Counted from the first letter of the stretch, positions 9,481 to 18,795 are shown. The stretch is 64,000 bases of DNA from Kribbella rubisoli (GCF_004217145.1 NZ_SHKR01000013.1:310001-374000); one strand, 5' to 3'. Notes: generated by a model from the letters alone, not told the origin. Translations and numbers: made by a program.

Positions 9481-10355
9481 CTCTCACCGTCGAGCACGCC
9501 ACGCTGCCGGTGCTCGGACGGCTGCCTGCACACAGCAGCCGGACCGAGCAGATCGCGCACATCGCCGAGGCTGCCAAGCAGATCCGGATCCAGGACCTCA
9601 AGCTGGTCCACTACGCCGGAGCCGGGCACATCGGCGGTGACTACTCCGCGATCGACATCCTGGCCACGCTGTACGGCGCTGTGCTCGACATCTCGCCCGC
9701 GACCGTTGACGATCCCGAGCGGGACCGCTTCATCCTGAGCAAGGGCCACGTCGCCGGCGCGCTCTACACCACGCTCGCGGCGTTCGGGTTCCTGCCGGTC
9801 GAGGAGCTCGCGACGTTCCTCAAGCCGTTGTCCGCGCTGAACGGTCACCCGAACCGGACGAAGGTCGCCGGCGTCGAGGCGAACACCGGTCCGCTCGGTC
9901 ATGGTCTGCCGATCGCCGTCGGGCATGCCCTCTCGGCCAAGCTCGACGTCTCGATGCGCCGTACGTATGTGCTCGTCGGGGACGGTGAGTTGCAGGAGGG
10001 GTCGAACTGGGAGGCGATGATGGCGGCCTCGCAGTACCAGCTCGACCGGCTCACCGTGATCGTCGACCGGAACCGGCTGCAGCAGGGCGCGACCACCAAG
10101 GAGACCAACGACCTCGACCCGTTGCCGGAGAAGGCGGCCGCGTTCGGGTTCGCGGTCGTCGAGGTGAACGGTCACGATCACGGCGAGTTGCTCGACGTGC
10201 TGTCCGCCGTACCGTTCCGGCCGGGCAAGCCGACGTTCGTGATCGCCCACACGCACAAGGGGCACCCGATCTCGTTCATGAGCAACAACGTCGCCTGGCA
10301 TCACCGCGTCCCCGACGACGCCGAGTTCGCGCAGGCCCTGAAGGAGCTCTCATGA
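9477..10355 (+). CDS. Transketolase, N-terminal (thiamine-diphosphate-binding) subunit
   Basis: 292 residues covering only the first transketolase domain. The TPP motif begins at G-D-G (168-170) and ends at Asn199; the conserved histidines in A-G-H-I-G-G and S-K-G-H are present. Full-length transketolases have about 650 residues, so this is half of a split enzyme whose partner is the next gene, overlapped by ATGA. Split transketolases of this kind cleave apulose-4-phosphate in known apiose clusters; some act on other ketose phosphates. Confidence 0.92.
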   Translation: MTLTVEHATLPVLGRLPAHSSRTEQIAHIAEAAKQIRIQDLKLVHYAGAGHIGGDYSAIDILATLYGAVLDISPATVDDPERDRFILSKGHVAGALYTTLAAFGFLPVEELATFLKPLSALNGHPNRTKVAGVEANTGPLGHGLPIAVGHALSAKLDVSMRRTYVLVGDGELQEGSNWEAMMAASQYQLDRLTVIVDRNRLQQGATTKETNDLDPLPEKAAAFGFAVVEVNGHDHGELLDVLSAVPFRPGKPTFVIAHTHKGHPISFMSNNVAWHHRVPDDAEFAQALKELS

Positions 10356-11320
10356 CCGTCACCGACAGACCCTCGATCGCCGACCAGCCGCGCTACGACT
10401 GCCGGGACGCGTACGTCGAGACGCTGGCCCAACTCGCCGAAGCCGATCACCGGATCGTTGGCGTGGTCAACGACTCGGTCGGATCCAGCAAGCTGAACAG
10501 CTTCCGCAAGGCGTTCCCGGACCGGCTGATCAACGTCGGGATCGCCGAGCAGGACATGGTCGGCGTCGCGTCCGGGCTGGCCAACGGCGGCCGGATCCCG
10601 TTCGTTTCGGCGGCGTCCTGCTTCCTCACCGCTCGCGCCCTCGAGCAGATCAAGGCCGACGTCGCGTACTCGAACACCAACGTGAAGCTCTGCGGCATGA
10701 GCCCAGGCGTCGCGTACGGCGAACTCGGCCCGACGCACCACTCCGTCGAGGACATCGCGTGGTTGCGGGCGATCGACGGGATCAGGATCATCGTGCCGGC
10801 CGACCCGATCGAGACGGCGGCCGCGCTGCGTTGGGCGGCGGCGTCCGAGGGGCCGGTGTTCATCCGGGTCAGCCGGATGAGTGTGCCGAAGGTGTACTCC
10901 GACGACTACGAGTTCCGCCTCGGCAAGGCGATCACGGTTCGGGACGGGAACGATGTCACGGTGATCAGCAACGGCACGGTCCTGTGGCGCGCACTCGCGG
11001 CGGCTGAGCGGCTGGCCGAGGAAGGGATCTCGACCCGGGTGCTGTCGATGCCGACGGTGAAGCCGCTGGACACCGACGCCGTGGTCGCGGCCGCGCGGGA
11101 GACGGCCGGCATCGTGACCGCCGAGGAGGCTGTGACCGCCGGCGGACTCGGCGGCGCGGTCGCGGAGACCGTCGTACAGCATCATCCGGCGCGGGTGTCG
11201 ATCCTCGGGTTCCCCGAGTTCGCGCCCACGGGGTCGGCCGGTTATCTGCTGGACCGGTACGGCCTGTCCCCCGAGGGCATCGCCGACGCCGCCCGCAAGC
11301 TCGTCATGACAGGTAAGTGA
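10352..11320 (+). CDS. Transketolase, C-terminal (pyrimidine-binding) subunit
   Basis: 322 residues covering the second and third transketolase domains. The motif G-I-A-E-Q-D-M at 63-69 contains the Glu66 that activates thiamine diphosphate in the partner subunit. It is the last gene of the operon and its 3' end overlaps the convergent ribB gene by 17 bp, with no obvious terminator between them. Together with the previous gene it should form an alpha2beta2 enzyme transferring a two-carbon unit from a ketose phosphate. Confidence 0.92.
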   Translation: MTVTDRPSIADQPRYDCRDAYVETLAQLAEADHRIVGVVNDSVGSSKLNSFRKAFPDRLINVGIAEQDMVGVASGLANGGRIPFVSAASCFLTARALEQIKADVAYSNTNVKLCGMSPGVAYGELGPTHHSVEDIAWLRAIDGIRIIVPADPIETAAALRWAAASEGPVFIRVSRMSVPKVYSDDYEFRLGKAITVRDGNDVTVISNGTVLWRALAAAERLAEEGISTRVLSMPTVKPLDTDAVVAAARETAGIVTAEEAVTAGGLGGAVAETVVQHHPARVSILGFPEFAPTGSAGYLLDRYGLSPEGIADAARKLVMTGK

Positions 11321-11918
11321 CCAGGTCGGCGATCGAGATCATCGCGAAGTCATGAGCGTCGGCGAACGCGCGCAGGTCGGTGCCGGTCATCAGCGTGCCG
11401 TCGTCGTTCATGAGCTCGCCGATCACGCCGACCGGCGGCAGGCCGGCCAGCCGGACGAGCTCGACTGTCGCCTCGGTGTGACCGGGGCGCTGTCGTACTC
11501 CGCCGTCGACCGCGCGCAACGGGAGGATGTGACCGGGCCGGATCAGGTCCGCGGGCTGCGCCTCCGGGTCGGCCAGCACGCGGACGGTCCGTGCTCGGTC
11601 GGCCGCGGAGATGCCGGTGCCGACACCGGTCGCCGCGTCCACGGAGACCGTGTACGCCGTCCGCAGGCTGTCCTGATTGTTCGGGACCATCAGCGGGAGC
11701 TCGAGGCGGTCCAGCAGCTCCGGCGCCGCGGGCGCGCAGACGTATCCGCTGGTGTGGCGGACGAGCAGGGCCATCAGCTCGGGCGTGGCGAGACTCGCGG
11801 CGAAGGTCAGGTCGCCCTCGTTCTCACGGTCCTCGTCGTCGACGACCACGACCGGCCGTCCGGCGGCGAGCTCGGCGACGGCGCGTTCGATGGTGTCCAG
11901 GCTGGTGATGGTGTTCAC
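11304..11918 (-). CDS. ribB: 3,4-dihydroxy-2-butanone-4-phosphate synthase
   Basis: 204 residues, the usual length for a stand-alone RibB. It converts ribulose-5-phosphate to dihydroxybutanone phosphate plus formate for riboflavin synthesis. The acidic metal loop is canonical (D-E-D-R-E-N-E-G-D), as are R-P-G-H, G-H-T-E-A and E-L-M-N-D-D-G. GTG 11918 is chosen for the GAGAGGA upstream; the frame is open to 11969. An FMN riboswitch precedes it. It sits as a convergent single gene inside the sugar locus, which may mean the locus was inserted around it. Confidence 0.95.
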   Translation of the reverse strand: MNTITSLDTIERAVAELAAGRPVVVVDDEDRENEGDLTFAASLATPELMALLVRHTSGYVCAPAAPELLDRLELPLMVPNNQDSLRTAYTVSVDAATGVGTGISAADRARTVRVLADPEAQPADLIRPGHILPLRAVDGGVRQRPGHTEATVELVRLAGLPPVGVIGELMNDDGTLMTGTDLRAFADAHDFAMISIADLVTYLS

Positions 11919-12014
11919 GGTCGTTGTCCTCTCGGCAGTGCTCTGGACAGCACTCCGGGGCAACGACAAACCTCACGCCCCTGTTTTCGCGCAGGAAACG
12001 TGAAGCTGCCACGT

Positions 12015-12140
12015 GCGTCTTCCCATCCGGACTTTCACCGTCGGTCCCGGAGTTCCACCAGGTCAACCGCTCCTTCTTGCGAAGTCACGGGTCGCGGACT
12101 GTCACCGCCGGCTCGGAATTTCACCGACCCCAGAGCACGT
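12015..12140 (-). promoter_or_regulatory. FMN riboswitch (RFN element) for ribB
   Basis: Read on the minus strand, the leader holds the conserved RFN blocks: G-G-T-C-G-G-T-G-A-A-A-T-T-C-C near 12130-12116, CCGGCGGTGACAGTCC soon after, and GACGGTGAAAGTCCGGATGG near 12044-12025. The stretch to 11919 would be the expression platform, ending at the ribB ribosome binding site. High FMN should lower ribB expression. The complementary strand is the 5' flank of the divergent glycoside hydrolase gene. Confidence 0.92.
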
Positions 12141-12187
12141 GTGTCTTTCATCATCAGCTTAACGGCAATGAGCATCCCGGGAGTGTC

Positions 12188-13657
12188 ATGTCCATCTCAT
12201 CCGTCTGGCGCGAGATCGAACTACCGGCCACCGGCGACTGGGTCGAGTTCGAGCACGAGAGCGGTCTCGTACTGCGTCGGCCTACGTTCTGGGACGGCGG
12301 CGAGCCTGCGGTGCGGAAGGTCCGTTTCGCCCCGCCGGAGGCGGGCCGCTGGCGCTGGAGGGGCGGCGAGTTCGAGGTGCGTCCTGTGGGCGGGGACGAG
12401 CTCAACCCGTTCTACCGGCATGGGTTCTGGCGGATGTCGCCGGGTGGTCGCAGTCTCGTACATGCTGACGGGACTCCTGCGGTTCTGGTTGCCGACACCG
12501 CATGGGCGCTGCCATGGCGGGCGACGGCTGAGCAGGTGCGTGAGTATGCGGCGGACCGACAGGCCAAAGGCTTCAACGCGGTGCTGCTGATGACTGTGCA
12601 ACCGGACATGCACGCGGTCGGTCCCCGCGACCGCACCCAGGACGAAGGCTTCGACGTCGGCTTCGAGGACCTACCGGACGGCCACCTCAACGAGTTGAAC
12701 GTCGACTACTTCCAGTACCTCGACGAACTGCTCGCCATCCTCGTCGAGCACGGCTTGGTCCCCGTGCTGCAGCCCGTTTTCCAGGGCTTCGGCTGGAAGG
12801 GCCTCGACGTCGCCGGCACCGTCGTACCGCCATCGGAGTACGCGGCCTACTGCCGCTACCTGGTCGCGCGATACGGGGCTAGGCCGGCGATCTACCTGGT
12901 CGGTGGCGACGGCTCAGGTGACGAGCCGCAGACCGCGGCGGGTGGAGCCGAGGTGCACGAGGTCGACTGCTACGGGCAGCCGACCGGCATCCACTACCGC
13001 CCGCACATCCGCGCGAACGCCCACCAGGACGCTGACTGGCTCGACTTCCAGTGGTGCCAGACCGGCCACACCGGCGAGCATGTCGCCGAGCGAGTCGCGG
13101 ACATGTGGCGCAACGAGCCGGTCAAGGCAGTCGCGAACGGCGAACCGACGTACGAACACACCGGCCGGACAGGCGTCGCCGAGGGCTGGTGGCAAGGCCA
13201 TGAAGCGTGGAGCAACCTGTGCGCCGGCGGGACGATGGGTGTCGTCTACGGCGCGGGCAGCCTGTGGCAGTGGCGGCTGCATCCCGAAGAGCCGGGGCAT
13301 TCCGAGTTCTTCCTGGCGCCGGGCGCGGGCTGGCGCGAGGCGGTCGGCTTCGAGGGTTCGACGTACGTCGGGATGCTCGGCAAGATCCTGGCGGGCCTGC
13401 CGACCACCGACATGGCGCCGGACTGGACCCGGGTCATCTCAGGCCGGGCGCTGAGCGGCGCGGACGGGATGCTGATCGTCTACCGCGAGGACGGCGGACC
13501 GGTGATGGTGTTCGACGACACGGTCCCGCTGGCGTACACGATCGTGGACCCGCGCGACGGCTCGATCGTCGCCTCCGGCAAGCGCGATGCACGGAACGCC
13601 CCGATCCCCGACCCCGGAGGAGCGCCTCGGGTCTACCTCTGTCTGCCTGACCTATAG
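12188..13657 (+). CDS. GH140-like (apiosidase-like, DUF4038) glycoside hydrolase
   Basis: 489 residues. An N-terminal beta domain like DUF5060 (about 5-66, ending G-R-W-R-W) precedes a TIM-barrel domain opening with H-A-D-G-T-P and D-T-A-W near residues 92-106, the hallmark of DUF4038/GH140. Candidate acids are Asp241 or Glu246 in L-V-G-G-D-G-S-G-D-E and Glu319 in N-G-E-P. The founding GH140 enzyme releases D-apiose from rhamnogalacturonan II. No signal peptide is seen, so it may act on imported apiosides. GGGAG precedes ATG 12188; longer reading upstream crosses the riboswitch antisense. The SorC gene follows after 31 nt. Confidence 0.82.
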   Translation: MSISSVWREIELPATGDWVEFEHESGLVLRRPTFWDGGEPAVRKVRFAPPEAGRWRWRGGEFEVRPVGGDELNPFYRHGFWRMSPGGRSLVHADGTPAVLVADTAWALPWRATAEQVREYAADRQAKGFNAVLLMTVQPDMHAVGPRDRTQDEGFDVGFEDLPDGHLNELNVDYFQYLDELLAILVEHGLVPVLQPVFQGFGWKGLDVAGTVVPPSEYAAYCRYLVARYGARPAIYLVGGDGSGDEPQTAAGGAEVHEVDCYGQPTGIHYRPHIRANAHQDADWLDFQWCQTGHTGEHVAERVADMWRNEPVKAVANGEPTYEHTGRTGVAEGWWQGHEAWSNLCAGGTMGVVYGAGSLWQWRLHPEEPGHSEFFLAPGAGWREAVGFEGSTYVGMLGKILAGLPTTDMAPDWTRVISGRALSGADGMLIVYREDGGPVMVFDDTVPLAYTIVDPRDGSIVASGKRDARNAPIPDPGGAPRVYLCLPDL

Positions 13658-13688
13658 TCCGTATTCCCGAACGTTTCGAGGGGGTCGA

Positions 13689-14666
13689 GTGAACGCGAAC
13701 CGCGCAGTACGCCAGCCGGGGCTGGACGAGCTGCGGCTGCTCGCGAAGGTTGCGCGGATGTACCACGAGAAGGGCATCCGTCAGCCGCAGATCGCCGCCG
13801 AGCTCAACCTGTCGCAGGCGCGGGTGTCCCGGATGCTCAAGCAGGCGGTCGACGTCGGCATCGTGCACACCGTGGTGACCATGCCGAGCGGCGTGCACAG
13901 CGACCTTGAGGATGAGCTGCAAGGCCGGTACGGGCTGCGGGATGCGGTCGTCGTCGACACCCTCGGCGTGGGGGACGACGTACTGCCGGCGCTCGGTTCC
14001 GGCGCGGCGGCGTACCTGGACATGACGCTGACCGGCGGGCACGTGGTCGGGATCTCGTCCTGGAGCGAGACGCTGATCAGCGCCGTCGACCGGATGCCGC
14101 GCAAGAGCGTTCCGGTGGTGGACAAGGTGGTCCAGATCGTCGGCGGTCTGGGCGACGCGGCTGTGCAGATGCAGGCCACGCGGCTGACCGCGCGATTCGC
14201 CGAGCTGACCGGTGGGATGCCGGTCTACCTGCCGGCGCCCGGTCTGGTCGGGACACCCGCCGTACGCCGGGCAATGATGAACGACGTGTCGGTTCGCGAC
14301 GTTCTGGGCACGTGGGGACAACTCACCGACGCCCTGGTCGGGATCGGCAGCCTCGAGCCCTCGCCGCTGCTGCAGCGCAGTGGGAACGCGGTCGCGGAGG
14401 CCGACCAGGACGAGCTGCGCCGGCTCGGTGCCGTCGGGGACGTGTGTTTCCGGTTCTTCGACGAAGAGGGAAAGCTTGTGCGTTCGACGTTCGACCAGCG
14501 GGTCATCGGGGTGACCGCGAAGGAGCTGCTGGCGGTGCCGCGGCGGATCGGCGTCGCCGGCGGCGAACGCAAGTACTCCGCGATCCGGGCCGCGATGCTC
14601 GGCGGCTGGGTCAACATCCTGATCACCGACCTCGCGATGGCACACCGGCTCTTAGATGGAGCCTGA
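13689..14666 (+). CDS. SorC/DeoR-type sugar-responsive transcriptional regulator
   Basis: 325 residues. An N-terminal helix-turn-helix (about 23-60) is followed by the SorC-type sugar-phosphate-binding domain (about 65-322). Members sense phosphorylated sugars and control uptake operons. GTG 13689 is preceded by GAGGGGG. It follows the GH140-like gene and is the best in-locus candidate regulator. The LacI-type operators at the cupin promoter suggest that a second regulator from elsewhere also acts on the locus. Confidence 0.88.
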   Translation: MNANRAVRQPGLDELRLLAKVARMYHEKGIRQPQIAAELNLSQARVSRMLKQAVDVGIVHTVVTMPSGVHSDLEDELQGRYGLRDAVVVDTLGVGDDVLPALGSGAAAYLDMTLTGGHVVGISSWSETLISAVDRMPRKSVPVVDKVVQIVGGLGDAAVQMQATRLTARFAELTGGMPVYLPAPGLVGTPAVRRAMMNDVSVRDVLGTWGQLTDALVGIGSLEPSPLLQRSGNAVAEADQDELRRLGAVGDVCFRFFDEEGKLVRSTFDQRVIGVTAKELLAVPRRIGVAGGERKYSAIRAAMLGGWVNILITDLAMAHRLLDGA

Positions 14667-15999
14667 CGAGCAGCGGGAGGTCTACGCCACCATCGACCTG
14701 GCCTTGCGGGTCGGTGAGGTGCTGCTGTCCAGCGGCGCCGGTACGGCGGACGCGACCGCGACGATCCTCGGCGTCACCGCGGCGGGCGGACTGCGCGGCT
14801 GCGAGGTCGACATCACGTTCACCTCGATGGCGGTCTCGTACCAGGCTGCGCCCGACGTCGCGCCCGAGACGCACATCCGCCTGGTCCGCTACCGCTCGCA
14901 GGACTTCTCCCGGCTGACCGACGTCGATCAGCTGGTACGACGGTTCGCCGGCGGCGATGTCACCCGCGAGGATGCGTCACGCGAGCTGGCCCGCCTGACG
15001 TCGGCGGGTCCGCCGTACCCGCGGTGGAGTGCCGTACTTGCCTGGGGCGTGATGGCAGGTGGCGCGACGCTGCTGCTCGGCGGCGGCTGGCTGATCACGT
15101 TGGTGGCGGTGCTGACTGCGATCGTGATCGACGTCAGCAACCGCTGGTTCAATCGGCAGCGGCTGCCCGCGTTCTACCAGCAGGTCGCCGGCGCCTTCGT
15201 CGCAACAGCGGTTGCTCTGATCCTGTACGCCGTCCACGCGCCGGTGAAGCCATCACTGGTCGTTGCCGCGGGCATCATTATGTTGCTGGCGGGGATCGCG
15301 CTCACCGGTGCCGTCCAGGACGCGATCACCGGGTACTACGTGACCGCGGCGGCCCGCAGTCTCGAAGCGATGCTGCTCACCGGCGGGATCATCGCGGGGG
15401 TCTCGCTCGGGCTCGCGCTGGGACTGAAGTTCGGGCTGCACGTCGGCATCGAGGCCGAGACGATCCAGCTCGGGAACCTGCCGGTCATGGTCTTCTCCGG
15501 TGCGGTGATGGCGGTCGCGTTCGCCTACGCGACGTACGCACCTCTCCGCGCTTTGCTGCCGGTCGCCGTGATGGGCGCGCTGGGCTCGCTGGTCTTCACG
15601 CTGATGATCCGCGCGTCGTTCGGGCCGGCCTGGGCCACCGCCGCAGCAGCGTGTGTCGTCGGGCTGGGCAGCTACTCCGTCGGGCGTCGCGTCGGCGTAC
15701 CGCCCCTGGTCGTGGTCGTCGCCGGCTCGATCCCGCTGCTGCCGGGGCTCACGATCTACAAGGGCCTCTACGAGCTGATGGGCCTCGGCAACCTGATCGG
15801 CATCGTCAGCCTCGGTACCGCGGTCGCCATCGGCGTCGCGCTCGCCTCGGGTCTCATCCTCGGCGAGTACCTCGCCCAGCCGATCCGCCGTGAGGCCCGC
15901 CGCCTCGAGGACCGGCTCGCCGGCCCCCGCCTGGTAGGCCCGCGCCGCCCGGTGCGGCGCCGCACCACCCGACCAAGGCGCCGGCGCCGCACGGGCTAG
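14656..15999 (+). CDS. ThrE-like threonine/serine exporter family protein
   Basis: 447 residues. A soluble N-terminal domain (about 1-115) belongs to the DUF1212 part of ThrE and is followed by about ten membrane segments from 120 to 410 and an Arg-rich cytoplasmic tail. ThrE proteins export threonine or serine by proton-motive force. The start overlaps the SorC stop by 11 bp, so it may be co-transcribed, though no metabolic link is evident. Confidence 0.85.
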   Translation: MEPDEQREVYATIDLALRVGEVLLSSGAGTADATATILGVTAAGGLRGCEVDITFTSMAVSYQAAPDVAPETHIRLVRYRSQDFSRLTDVDQLVRRFAGGDVTREDASRELARLTSAGPPYPRWSAVLAWGVMAGGATLLLGGGWLITLVAVLTAIVIDVSNRWFNRQRLPAFYQQVAGAFVATAVALILYAVHAPVKPSLVVAAGIIMLLAGIALTGAVQDAITGYYVTAAARSLEAMLLTGGIIAGVSLGLALGLKFGLHVGIEAETIQLGNLPVMVFSGAVMAVAFAYATYAPLRALLPVAVMGALGSLVFTLMIRASFGPAWATAAAACVVGLGSYSVGRRVGVPPLVVVVAGSIPLLPGLTIYKGLYELMGLGNLIGIVSLGTAVAIGVALASGLILGEYLAQPIRREARRLEDRLAGPRLVGPRRPVRRRTTRPRRRRRTG

Positions 16000-16277
16000 C
16001 TTGCTCGTCATCGGCTGGCAGGTCCTCGGACAACGGTCGCCAGGTCCTCGTCAGCCGCACCACCTGGGGCAACAATCTGCTGGACGTCCTCTGACCCGTC
16101 TGTGGTTTACTGCCGATTGGTGCGATTCCACGGTGTGACGGTTGGACGTGATTCCAGGCCCGTCGGCTCTGCCGGAAGGCGGAGTGACCCGGTGCGACCG
16201 GGGCCACGCGGTGATACCCCGCTTCAGCTCGGACCTCGGACGGTCCCTGGCCATGTGCGAGTGGCGGAGAGCGAAGC
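16000..16277. other. 278-bp leader region before the riboflavin-type fusion gene
   Basis: No open reading frame or canonical FMN riboswitch is visible. The stretch contains several GC-rich local inverted repeats (for example CCCGG-TGCGA-CCGGG near 16190) and two GATTCCA/GATTCC direct repeats near 16124 and 16150. It may hold the promoter and a structured leader. Confidence 0.35.
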
Positions 16278-17480
16278 ATGTTCACAGGACGAATCGAGAA
16301 TGTAGGCACGGTCGTCGAGGTTTCCGGCGACCTGTTGCGGGTCAGGTCGGATGTTGCGGTGGCGCCGGGTGGCGCGGTCTGCCTCGACGGGATCAGGTTC
16401 GCCGCGGAGTCAGGCCCGCCCGGGGAGATCAGGGTCGTTGTGACGGACGAGACCCGCCGGCGTACGACGTTCGATCGAGTCTGCGGCGGTACGACGCTGC
16501 ATGTCGAACTACCGGTGGCGATCGGGGACCGGATCGACGGGCATCTGATCCAAGGGCACGTCGAGGGGGTCGGCAAGGTGCTCCGCGTCGACGTTGAGCC
16601 GACCGGTCACCGGGTGTGGATCAAGCCGCCGGAGCGACTGTTGGCGCGGTTGGTGGCGAAGACGTCGGTTGCGATCGACGGCGTGAGCATCACCGTCGCC
16701 GAGGTGCTCAAGGACCGGTTCTCCGTCGTACTCGTGCCGAACACGCTGACGAAGACGAAGCTCGGTACGTTGGTCGCGGGCGATCGGGTCAACCTCGAGA
16801 GCGATCTGCTCGTGCGGATGGCACGTGAAGGGCATGGGCCGGAGTTGCAGCGGGCGGTGGCGCAGCTGCCGTGGGCGGGGCAGCTCAGCGGCGAGGCCGG
16901 CGTACAGAAGGTGGTTGCGCAGATCGCGGCCGGTGGTGGGGTTGTGGTGTGGGATCCGACGGCTGAGGGCGAAGGCGACGTGGTCTTCGCGGGTGAGCGG
17001 TTCCGGCCGGAGGCGATGAGATTCCTGCTCACACAGGCTTGTGGGCACACGACGGTCCCGTGCGCGGCCGACGTACTGGAGCGGTTGGAGATCGGGCCGA
17101 TCCCGGGCAACGGCGACCGGCAGGGTACGGCGATGCATGTGCCGGTCGATCTCGCCGCGTCTGAAGGGACCGGGGTGTCCGCGGCCGATCGGGCGGCGAC
17201 TATTCGCCGGCTGGCGTCGGCGGACGCCGTACCGGAGGACTTCCTGCGACCTGGGCACGTGTTTCCGCTGGCCGCGCGGCCCGGGCTGCTCGACGAGCGT
17301 CAAGGGCACACCGAGGCGACGGTCGCGTTGTGCGTTGCTGCGGGGTTGGCGCCGGTCGGCGTGTGTTGTGAGGTGATGCGAGCCGACGGGGTGATGGCGG
17401 GCGCGGCCGACCTCGAGCAGTTCGCGCTGCGGTGGGAGTTGCCGATGATCGACATCCACGATCTGGAGCGCTGGCTGTGA
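16278..17480 (+). CDS. Riboflavin synthase-DHBP synthase fusion (divergent RibE-RibB)
   Basis: 400 residues. Residues 1-190 are a tandem lumazine-binding barrel as in riboflavin synthase, starting M-F-T-G-R-I-E-N and keeping G-H-L-I-Q-G-H-V-E-G-V-G. Residues 200-400 resemble DHBP synthase. The usual N-G-V-C-L-T block of barrel 1 reads D-G-I-R-F-A. The RibB acidic loop reads P-T-A-E-G-E-G-D, keeping both glutamates and the last Asp but losing the Asp-Arg pair; R-P-G-H and G-H-T-E-A remain. A complete RibB is encoded at 11304, so this looks like a specialised paralogue. The next gene, a methyltransferase, overlaps by GTGA. Confidence 0.85.
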   Translation: MFTGRIENVGTVVEVSGDLLRVRSDVAVAPGGAVCLDGIRFAAESGPPGEIRVVVTDETRRRTTFDRVCGGTTLHVELPVAIGDRIDGHLIQGHVEGVGKVLRVDVEPTGHRVWIKPPERLLARLVAKTSVAIDGVSITVAEVLKDRFSVVLVPNTLTKTKLGTLVAGDRVNLESDLLVRMAREGHGPELQRAVAQLPWAGQLSGEAGVQKVVAQIAAGGGVVVWDPTAEGEGDVVFAGERFRPEAMRFLLTQACGHTTVPCAADVLERLEIGPIPGNGDRQGTAMHVPVDLAASEGTGVSAADRAATIRRLASADAVPEDFLRPGHVFPLAARPGLLDERQGHTEATVALCVAAGLAPVGVCCEVMRADGVMAGAADLEQFALRWELPMIDIHDLERWL

Positions 17481-18169
17481 GCCTCTACGACAACCCTCAG
17501 TTCCTGGAGGGCTATCGGCAACTGCGCCGTACCGGCCAGGGCATCAACGACGCGTTGGAGATACCGGCAATGGATGCCGCGCTCCAAGGTCTGCCGCTCG
17601 AAGGAGCTCGGGTGGTGGATTTGGGGTGTGGTGAGGGTGGGCTTGCAGGTCGCTTGGCTGCTCGGGGCGCTGCGGAGGTGTTGGCCGTTGACGCCTCCGA
17701 GCGGATGCTTGCGGCCGCGGTTCCGCATCCTCATGTTCGGTATCTGCGCGCCGATGTTGCCAGCTTCGATCTACCGTGCGGCTCCGCGGACCTGGTGGTC
17801 AGCAGCATGGCGTTGCACTACGTCGAGGACTTCGTTGGGCTGGTCGAGCGGGTGGCGGGCTGGCTCGCGCCGGGTGGGGCATTCGTGTTCTCGGTGGAGC
17901 ATCCGGTGATGACAGCGCCCGTGGTCACCGCGGACTGTGTCGTCGACGACTATGCGGACGAGGGGCGGCGGGAGCGGAGCTGGTTCGTCGACGGGGTGGT
18001 GAAGTACCACCGCACGATCGGCTCGATTGTTTTGAGCCTCCGCCGCCACGGCTTCCGCCTGGAATCCCTCGACGAGCCGCTCCCGACCCTGGATCAGGTG
18101 GCCGCCCACCCTCACCTCGCCATCCATCGTCGACGCCCGCCGATCCTCTTGGTCTCGGCTCGCACTTGA
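17477..18169 (+). CDS. Class I SAM-dependent methyltransferase
   Basis: 230 residues with the Rossmann-fold glycine motif V-V-D-L-G-C-G-E-G-G near 50-59 and an acidic V-D-A-S loop about 20 residues later. It is of the small-molecule methyltransferase type. GTG 17477 overlaps the stop of the RibE-RibB fusion, so the two are translationally coupled and probably act on the same compound. The substrate is unknown. Confidence 0.88.
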   Translation: MSLYDNPQFLEGYRQLRRTGQGINDALEIPAMDAALQGLPLEGARVVDLGCGEGGLAGRLAARGAAEVLAVDASERMLAAAVPHPHVRYLRADVASFDLPCGSADLVVSSMALHYVEDFVGLVERVAGWLAPGGAFVFSVEHPVMTAPVVTADCVVDDYADEGRRERSWFVDGVVKYHRTIGSIVLSLRRHGFRLESLDEPLPTLDQVAAHPHLAIHRRRPPILLVSART

Positions 18170-18212
18170 CGCAGGTTTATCCATCTGGGTAACTTTTACT
18201 CATGCGGATAAA
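18166..18212 (+). promoter_or_regulatory. Promoter with repeated GGRTAAA half-sites for the tetR operon
   Basis: TTGACG (18166-18171) and TAACTT (18190-18195) are spaced by 18 bp, placing the start of transcription at or within a base or two of the ATG at 18202, so the mRNA is probably leaderless. Half-sites TTTATCC (18176), GGGTAAC (18187), TTTACTC (18195) and GGATAAA (18206) alternate in orientation across the promoter and first codons, as expected for an autoregulating TetR repressor. Confidence 0.6.
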
Positions 18213-18795
18213 TCAGAGCACCGACCGCGCCCGGAGTACGGCGGCTCGCCGCGACCAGATCGTGGCCGCGACGATCACCGTACTCGCGGAGCGCGGCTAT
18301 GCGGCGACGTCGTACGACGCGATCTGTGAGGTTGCCGGGCTGAGCAGCAAGCGGCTGATCTCGTACCACTTCAGCACCAAGGACGAGCTGCTGGCGGAGG
18401 TCCTCCGCCGGGTGACCGCCGATGCGGGCGAGGCGATGCGGCCGGCGATCGAGGCCGCCGACGAGCTGCCGGGGAAGCTTGCCGCCTACATCCGGTCGAA
18501 CGTCGAGTTCATCGCTGCCCGGCCGGATCATGTCCGCGCTGTGCAGCAGATCGTCTTCGGCGGCGCGCAGGTGCCGTCCGAGGAGGCCGACGGTGCGGTC
18601 GCCCGCTTGGTCGCGCTGTTTGAGGCCGGTCAGCAGGCCGGCGTGTTCCGGCGCTTCGATTCCTTGCTGATGGCGGTCGTCCTGCGCGCCGCCATCGATG
18701 CCGTGGCCGGCCGCCTGATCGGCGGCGCCGACCCCGATGACTGCGCGCGGGAACTGATCGAGACCTTCGACCGAGCGACCCGAGTGGAGCAATGA
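18202..18795 (+). CDS. TetR/AcrR family transcriptional regulator
   Basis: 197 residues. The N-terminal TetR helix-turn-helix spans about 14-60, with the recognition helix in S-S-K-R-L-I-S-Y-H-F. The C-terminal ligand domain is not assignable. It overlaps the following membrane-protein gene by ATGA and has a promoter with alternating half-sites over its own start, so it probably represses the TetR-membrane protein-monooxygenase operon until a small molecule binds. Confidence 0.92.
   Translation: MRINQSTDRARSTAARRDQIVAATITVLAERGYAATSYDAICEVAGLSSKRLISYHFSTKDELLAEVLRRVTADAGEAMRPAIEAADELPGKLAAYIRSNVEFIAARPDHVRAVQQIVFGGAQVPSEEADGAVARLVALFEAGQQAGVFRRFDSLLMAVVLRAAIDAVAGRLIGGADPDDCARELIETFDRATRVEQ

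Noticed and set aside
16000-16277. A second FMN riboswitch before the RibE-RibB fusion
   Set aside because: The hallmark GGTGAAATTCC and GGTGAAAGTCCGGATGG blocks are absent.
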